The translations under genes were made by a program, and so were the position numbers. Source: Caldimonas sp. (GTDB lineage: Bacteria > Pseudomonadota > Gammaproteobacteria > Burkholderiales > Burkholderiaceae_C). Taken from it: 5,302 nt of DNA. Under the pieces are notes generated by a model that searched no databases, was not told the origin of the DNA, and was given only the letters and a program-made list of their open reading frames with translations. Location: the NCBI GenBank assembly GCA_030150305.1, contig JASLGD010000202.1, positions 1-5,302 on the forward strand. The letters run 5' to 3'. Shown in pieces: positions 1 through 5,302 of the stretch (position 1 is the stretch's first letter; each line of letters starts with the position of its first letter).

Positions 1-132
1 GGCGACGTCGCCGCGCCGGTGTTCAGCGAGGTCGTGCAGCAGACGCTGCGCATGATGGGCGTGCAGCCCGACCTCGACGTCAAGCCGCAGATCGTCTCGC
101 ACGACATCCCGGCCGAGGAGGAGAGCTTCTAG
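1..132 (+). CDS. ftsI: FtsI (PBP3) septal peptidoglycan transpeptidase, C-terminal end only
   Basis: Frame 1 is open from the first base and stops at TAG 130-132, giving the last 43 residues of a protein whose 5' part lies upstream of the window. The tail reads APVFSEVVQQTLR, then MMGVQPDLDVKPQIV, and ends EEESF. The 'APVFS..V...LR..GV.PD' pattern is the usual end of the class B penicillin-binding protein FtsI, just after the transpeptidase domain. FtsI is anchored in the inner membrane and crosslinks septal peptidoglycan in the periplasm. No catalytic motif (SxxK, SxN, KTG) is in view, so the call rests on this tail plus position: ftsI directly precedes murE in the dcw cluster of most proteobacteria. 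The stop codon shares its last G with the GTG start of the next gene, so translation of the two is probably coupled. Confidence 0.88.
   Translation, partial: GDVAAPVFSEVVQQTLRMMGVQPDLDVKPQIVSHDIPAEEESF
115..125 (+). promoter_or_regulatory. Ribosome binding site for murEF, inside the end of ftsI
   Basis: The run GAGGAGGAGAG is a strong Shine-Dalgarno match. Its GAGGAGGAG core ends 8 bases before the GTG at 132. It also encodes the Glu-rich tail of FtsI (EEES), so the signal is embedded in coding sequence. It decides the start of murEF: the next in-frame start, ATG at 156, has no purine-rich stretch at a suitable distance. Confidence 0.75.
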
Positions 133-3104
133 TGGCGGACACGGCCGCACCCGGCATGGCGAGGCTCGCGTCGCGCGAGGCGGCGCATGCGTGGCTCACG
201 CTGCGCGGTGCGCGTGCGCTCGTCAGCGACAGCCGTGGCATCACGCCCGGCGATGCCTTCATCGCCTGGCCCGGCCGCGCCTCCGACGGTCGTCGCTACG
301 TCGGCGCCGCGCTCGCCGCCGGCGCGAGCGCATGCCTCGTCGAGGCCGACGGCGTCGAAGGCTTCGACCTCGAGCGCGAGCCGCGCGTCGCCGCGCTGCG
401 CAACCTCAAGGCTGCGGCCGGCGACATCGCGAGCCGCTTCCTCGGCGTGCCGAGCGAACGCCTCGACGTCGTCGCCGTCACCGGCACCAACGGCAAGACG
501 TCGACCGCGTGGTGGATCGCGCAGGCGCTCGGCAGCGTCGGCAAGCGCTGCGGCGTGATCGGAACGCTCGGTGTCGGCGAACCGCCGCGCGGCCGCGCGG
601 CCGAGGGCAAAGCGCCGCACGGCGCCGGCGAGATGCGCCCGATCGGCCTCACGACCCCGGATCCGGTCGTGCTGCAGAACGCGCTGCACGAATTCGTCGA
701 GCGCGGCTTCTCGGCGTGCGCGATCGAAGCGTCCTCGATCGGAATCGTCGAGCACCGTCTCGCCGGCACGCACGTCGCGGTGGCGGTCTTCACCAACTTC
801 AGCCAGGACCATCTTGACTACCACGGCGACATGCGCAAGTACTGGGAGGCGAAGGCGCAGCTGTTCGCCTGGCCCGGGCTGCATGCCGCCGTCGTCAACC
901 TCGACGACGCGCAGGGCGTCGAACTCGCGGCGACGCTCGCCGGGCAGGCGCTCGAGTGCTGGACCGTCTCGACGCGCGGCGACGACGCGCGCTTGCGCGC
1001 GAGCGATCTGCGCCACGACCGCGACGGCCTCGCCTTCGACGTCGTCGAAGGCGACCAGCGGGTCGCGCTCGCGACGCCGCTGATCGGCGACTACAACGTC
1101 TCCAACCTGCTGGCGACGCTCGGCGTGCTGCGTGCCCTCGGCATCGACCTCGCGGCCGCGGCCGCGGCCTGCGCCGCGCTGACGCCGGTGCCGGGGCGGA
1201 TGCAGCGCGTCGCCGCCGAGAACGCGGGCGAGTGTCCCGAGGTCGTCGTCGACTACGCGCACACGCCCGATGCGCTCGAGAAGGCGCTCGCCGCGCTGGC
1301 ACCGCTCGCGCGCGCACGCGGCGGCAAGCTCTGGTGCGTGTTCGGCTGCGGCGGCAACCGCGACGCCGCCAAGCGCCCGCTGATGGGTGCGATCGCGTGC
1401 CGCCTCGCGAACCGCATCGTGCTGACGAGCGACAACCCGCGCAACGAATCGCCGGACCTCATCCTCGCGCAGATCCTCGCCGGCGCGATCGGCCACGACG
1501 AAGTCGACGTGATCGAGAACCGCGCCGACGCGATCCGCCACGCCGTCGGCGGCGCCGCGGCCGCGGACGTCGTGCTGCTCGCGGGCAAGGGCCACGAGGA
1601 CTACCAGGAGATCGCCGGCGCGCGCTTGCCGTTCTCGGACGCGCACCATGCCGCCAGCGCGCTGGCTGCGCGCAGCGGCGGCGGTCCGGCTGCGCTGCCG
1701 GCGAAGGCGGCGATGGCGACGGCGACGATGGCGACGCTCGGCGACGCTGCGCGCCTCGTTCCCGGGGCGCAGCTCGTCGGCAGCGCGACGACGACGTTCG
1801 CACGCGTCCACAGCGACACCCGCACGATCGCCCCGGGCGACCTCTTCGTGGCGCTGCGCGGCGAGCGTTTCGACGCGCACGCGTTCCTCGGCGACGCCAA
1901 GGCGCGCGGCGCGGTCGCGGCGCTCGCCGAGCGCGGCCTCGACGAAGCCGCGCTGCCGGGCCTCCTCGTTGCAGACAGCCGGCGCGCGCTCGGCGACTTC
2001 GCCGCCGCGTGGCGGCGCCGCTTCGCGATGCCGCTCGTCGCCGTCGCCGGCAGCAACGGCAAGACGACGGTGACGCAGATGATCGCGGCGATCTTTCGCG
2101 CCTGGGTCGGCGATGCGGCGTTTTCGACCCAGGGCAACTTCAACAACGACATCGGCCTGCCGCTGACGCTGCTGGGCCTCAGGCCCGGCTGCCGCGCCGC
2201 GGTCGTCGAGCTCGGCATGAACCACGTCGGCGAGATCGCGCGCCTCGCCGAGATCGCGGCGCCGACCGTCGCCGTCGTCAACAACGCGCAGCGCGAGCAC
2301 CTCGAGTTCATGGCCAGCGTCGACGCGGTCGCGCGCGAGAACGGCGGCGCGATCGCCGCGCTCGCCGCCGACGGCGTCGCGGTCTTCCCGGCCGACGACG
2401 CGCACGCCGCGACCTGGCGCGCGATCGCCGGCGAGCGCCGCGCCGTGACGTTCGCGCTCGCAGGCGGCGCGGCCGCCGACGTCACCGGCAGCGCGAGCTG
2501 GCACGGCGACCATTCGCTCGTGCAGATGCAGACGCCCGCGGCAGCGGTGGTGTTCACGCTGCGCGTCGCCGGCACGCACAACGTCCGCAACGCGCTCGCC
2601 GCCAGCGCTGCCGCGCTCGCCGCCGGCTGCCCGCTCGACGCGATCGTGCGCGGGCTCGAGGGCTTTCGCGCCGTGCGCGGCCGCTCGCAGAGCAGGCGCC
2701 TCGTGCGCGGCGGGGTCGAGTCGACGCTGATCGACGACACCTACAACGCGAATCCGGACTCGGTGCGCGCCGCGATCGACGTTCTCGCCGCGCTGCCGGC
2801 GCCGCGCTGGCTCGTCCTCGGCGACATGGGCGAGGTGGGCGATCAGGGGCCGGAGTTTCACCGCGAGGTCGGCGCCTACGCGCACCAGCGCGGCATCGAG
2901 TCGCTCTGGGCGGCGGGCGCGGCGAGCGGCAGCACGGTCGCCGAGTTCGCCGGCGCGCGTGCGTTCGCGACCGTCGAGGAGCTGATCGCAGCGCTCGACG
3001 GCGCACCGAAGGCGGCGTCGGTGCTCGTCAAGGGCTCGCGCTTCATGCGCATGGAGCGCGTCGTGCGCGCGCTCACCGGCGAAGCGGGCGACGCGCATGC
3101 GTGA
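132..3104 (+). CDS. murE-murF: Bifunctional MurE-MurF ligase (meso-DAP-adding and D-Ala-D-Ala-adding enzymes fused)
   Basis: This single open frame of 990 residues carries two complete Mur ligases acting in the cytoplasm at consecutive steps. The MurE module (about 1-514) adds meso-diaminopimelate to UDP-MurNAc-L-Ala-D-Glu. The MurF module (about 533-990) then adds D-Ala-D-Ala. MurE landmarks: SDSR 32-35, P-loop GTNGKT 118-123, TTPD 174-177, EASS 199-202, K241 in the EAK motif (equivalent to carbamoylated K224 of E. coli), GDYNVSN 319-325, YAHTPD 375-380, DNPR 434-437 (the meso-DAP signature) and GKGHE 485-489. MurF landmarks: SDTR 561-564, P-loop GSNGKT 640-645, NNDIG 671-675, ELGMNH, HLE 723-725, DDTYNANP 868-875, GDM 897-899 and VKGSR from 966. 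Both modules have about normal stand-alone length (roughly 450-500), so neither looks degraded. GTG 132 is chosen as start for its strong ribosome binding site and one-base overlap with ftsI. Odd points: N737 stands where E. coli MurF has K202, and T815 stands where E. coli has Arg in GRHN. The fusion itself is known from Bordetella; the functions are inferred from motifs. Confidence 0.96.
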   Translation: MADTAAPGMARLASREAAHAWLTLRGARALVSDSRGITPGDAFIAWPGRASDGRRYVGAALAAGASACLVEADGVEGFDLEREPRVAALRNLKAAAGDIASRFLGVPSERLDVVAVTGTNGKTSTAWWIAQALGSVGKRCGVIGTLGVGEPPRGRAAEGKAPHGAGEMRPIGLTTPDPVVLQNALHEFVERGFSACAIEASSIGIVEHRLAGTHVAVAVFTNFSQDHLDYHGDMRKYWEAKAQLFAWPGLHAAVVNLDDAQGVELAATLAGQALECWTVSTRGDDARLRASDLRHDRDGLAFDVVEGDQRVALATPLIGDYNVSNLLATLGVLRALGIDLAAAAAACAALTPVPGRMQRVAAENAGECPEVVVDYAHTPDALEKALAALAPLARARGGKLWCVFGCGGNRDAAKRPLMGAIACRLANRIVLTSDNPRNESPDLILAQILAGAIGHDEVDVIENRADAIRHAVGGAAAADVVLLAGKGHEDYQEIAGARLPFSDAHHAASALAARSGGGPAALPAKAAMATATMATLGDAARLVPGAQLVGSATTTFARVHSDTRTIAPGDLFVALRGERFDAHAFLGDAKARGAVAALAERGLDEAALPGLLVADSRRALGDFAAAWRRRFAMPLVAVAGSNGKTTVTQMIAAIFRAWVGDAAFSTQGNFNNDIGLPLTLLGLRPGCRAAVVELGMNHVGEIARLAEIAAPTVAVVNNAQREHLEFMASVDAVARENGGAIAALAADGVAVFPADDAHAATWRAIAGERRAVTFALAGGAAADVTGSASWHGDHSLVQMQTPAAAVVFTLRVAGTHNVRNALAASAAALAAGCPLDAIVRGLEGFRAVRGRSQSRRLVRGGVESTLIDDTYNANPDSVRAAIDVLAALPAPRWLVLGDMGEVGDQGPEFHREVGAYAHQRGIESLWAAGAASGSTVAEFAGARAFATVEELIAALDGAPKAASVLVKGSRFMRMERVVRALTGEAGDAHA
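1674..1730 (+). other. Interdomain linker joining the MurE and MurF modules
   Basis: About residues 515-533 of the fusion lie between the last recognisable MurE segment (LPFSDAHHAASALAAR) and the first MurF segment (ATLGDAARLVPGAQLVG). The linker is Ser/Gly/Pro/Ala-rich (SGGGPAALPAKAAMATATM), looks flexible and contains no known domain. It includes two methionines, M528 and M533, either of which would make a normal start for a free MurF of 463 or 458 residues. The boundaries are judged by eye from motif spacing and are good to about five residues. Confidence 0.7.
1713..1736 (+). repeat. Short imperfect direct repeat (ATGGCGACG twice) at the murE/murF junction
   Basis: ATGGCGACG occurs at 1713-1721 and again at 1728-1736, separated by GCGACG, so the protein reads MAT-AT-MAT. 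The 24 bases are simple enough to have arisen by replication slippage. It sits exactly where the MurF module begins, so it duplicates a possible ancestral murF start codon. Repeats this short also arise by chance in Ala/Thr-rich GC-rich coding sequence. Confidence 0.5.
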
Positions 3105-3118
3105 GCGAGCGATCGAGC

Positions 3119-3123
3119 GGAGG
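3119..3123 (+). promoter_or_regulatory. Ribosome binding site for mraY
   Basis: GGAGG lies 4 bases before the ATG at 3128, inside the 23-base gap after the murEF stop. The motif is strong although the spacing is a little short. It supports ATG 3128 over the in-frame GTG at 3101, which has no comparable motif upstream. Confidence 0.65.
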
Positions 3124-3127
3124 CGCG

Positions 3128-4302
<1,175 letters not shown>

Positions 4303-4306
<4 letters not shown>

Positions 4307-5302
4307 GCCAAGGCACCACGCTCGTCCTCGGCCTCGGCGAATCGGGGCTTGCGATGGCGCGCTGGGCCGCGCGAGGCGGCGCCGCCGTCCGTGTCTGGGA
4401 CTCGCGCGCAGAGCCGCCGCGCGCCGCCGAGTTGCGCCAGCACGTGCCGAACGCCGAAATCGTCCATGGCGCGCTCGGCGACGCCGCGCTGGCCGGCGTC
4501 GCGCGCGTCCTGAAGAGCCCGGGCCTCGTGCCCAGCGATGCGCAGATCGCGCCGCTGCTCGCGGCTGCACGCGCCGCGTCGATTCCCGTGCAGGGCGAGC
4601 TCGACCTGTTCTCCGCCGCGCTCGCCGAGCTGCGCCGCGACCACGACTACGCGCCGAAGGTGATCGCCGTCACCGGCACCAACGGCAAGACGACGACGAC
4701 GGCGCTCACGGCGCTCCTCGTCGAGCGCAGCGGCAGGCGCGTCGCCGCGGCCGGCAACATCGGCCCGACGATGCTGCAGACGCTCGCCGACGCGATCGAC
4801 GGCGGCGACGCCGCGACGCTGCGCGATCGGCTGCCCGAGGTCTGGGTGCTCGAGCTGTCGAGCTTCCAGCTCGACGCGAGCGCGATGGCCGCGTTCGAGC
4901 CCGACGTCGGCGCGCTCCTCAACGTGACCGAGGACCACCTCGACTGGCACGGCAGCTTCGCCGCGTACGGCGCTGCCAAGGCGCGCGTGTTCGGCGAGCA
5001 CGCGCTCGTCGTCGTCAACCGCGACGACGCGGTCGCGATGGCGCTCGTTCCGCCGCCGAAGACGCTGCCGCCGACGCGTAAGGGCCGGCCGCCGCGCGTC
5101 GTCGAGCGCCGCGTCGTCACGTTCGGTGCCGGAGTGCCGACGCGGCCCGGCGATTGGGGCCTCGCGGTCGAGAACGACATGGCGTGGCTCGCGCGCGCGC
5201 TCGACGACGACGAGGGCGGCGGACGCGACGGCGTCGTCGTTCGCCACCTCATGCCCGCCGACGCGCTGCGCATCCGCGGCCGTCACAACGCGATGAACGC
5301 GC
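4303..5302 (+). CDS. murD: MurD, UDP-MurNAc-L-alanine:D-glutamate ligase, 5' part (cut by window end)
   Basis: MurD adds D-Glu to UDP-MurNAc-L-Ala in the cytoplasm using ATP, the step before MurE. From ATG 4303 the frame is open to the window edge, 333 codons without a stop. Seen in order: a Rossmann-like N-terminal UDP-binding domain opening VLGLGESG (8-15), the ATP P-loop GTNGKTT 125-131, ELSSFQL 184-190, NVTEDHLD 207-214, K226 in the AAK motif (equivalent to carbamoylated K198 of E. coli) and RHN 327-329 near the end of the central domain. The C-terminal domain is outside the window. Between the central-domain strands and RHN it carries extra sequence compared with E. coli: a basic, Pro-rich stretch (about 250-265) and an acidic Gly-rich loop (about 301-310). 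The start is fixed by the ATGA overlap with the mraY stop; only a weak GAAG (4294-4297) precedes it, so re-initiation after mraY is likely. Module order and motifs rule out MurC and FolC. Confidence 0.95.

Noticed and set aside
1152..1169. Run of alternating GCG/GCC triplets, a perfect short repeat and possible hairpin.
   Set aside because: It encodes six alanines (residues 341-346) in a helix of the MurE module. It is simple codon repetition rather than a regulatory element.
129..3098. Stop-free minus-strand frame of 989 codons, antisense to the whole of murEF.
   Set aside because: Its product is Arg/Ala/Asp/Glu/Val-rich with no recognisable domain. It arises because GC-rich codon use on the plus strand avoids the triplets that would read as stops on the other strand. 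The plus-strand protein has full Mur ligase motifs.
956..3100. Long plus-strand open frame running upstream of mraY in the mraY frame.
   Set aside because: The region before 3101 translates to an Arg-rich, low-complexity sequence overlapping murEF in another frame. Only the part from 3128 matches MraY.
3105..3127. Possible promoter or terminator in the only intergenic gap.
   Set aside because: The 23 bases are too short for a promoter, have no AT-rich -10-like box and no hairpin followed by T residues. They are explained by the mraY ribosome binding site.

Overview
This window is a compact, all plus-strand piece of a division and cell wall (dcw) cluster. The order is ftsI (3' end), a fused murE-murF, mraY, then murD (5' part, cut by the window end). 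Base composition is very GC-rich, roughly 70% by eye, with codon third positions mostly G or C. The gene order, the single-chain MurE-MurF ligase, the long MraY beginning MLLxLxxWL, and the C-terminal sequence of FtsI all point to a betaproteobacterium. It is probably of the order Burkholderiales, where Bordetella is the known example of a murE-murF fusion. The genus cannot be fixed from this sequence.

Layout: 1-132 is the last 43 codons of ftsI (septal transpeptidase, PBP3). At 132-3104 is a 990-residue bifunctional protein, with a MurE module (about residues 1-514), a short Ala/Gly/Pro linker (about 515-532) and a MurF module (about 533-990). At 3128-4306 is mraY (392 residues, about ten membrane segments). 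From 4303 to the window end is murD, 333 codons seen, missing its C-terminal domain. Genes overlap or nearly touch: TAGTG at ftsI/murEF, 23 bases (or a GTGA overlap if an upstream start is used) at murEF/mraY, and ATGA at mraY/murD. No promoter, terminator, RNA gene, mobile element or CRISPR array was seen, and no stretch above 23 bases is free of genes.

Together the genes cover successive steps of peptidoglycan precursor synthesis. MurD adds D-Glu, MurE adds meso-diaminopimelate and MurF adds D-Ala-D-Ala, which completes UDP-MurNAc-pentapeptide in the cytoplasm. MraY moves it onto undecaprenyl phosphate as lipid I. FtsI crosslinks the finished polymer at the septum.

This is core, conserved biology and I see no undescribed system. 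Points worth a second look are the fusion and its linker (duplicated ATGGCGACG, possible relic murF start), the apparent loss in the MurF module of the carbamoylated lysine that both MurE and MurD here keep, and lineage-specific insertions in MurE and MurD.
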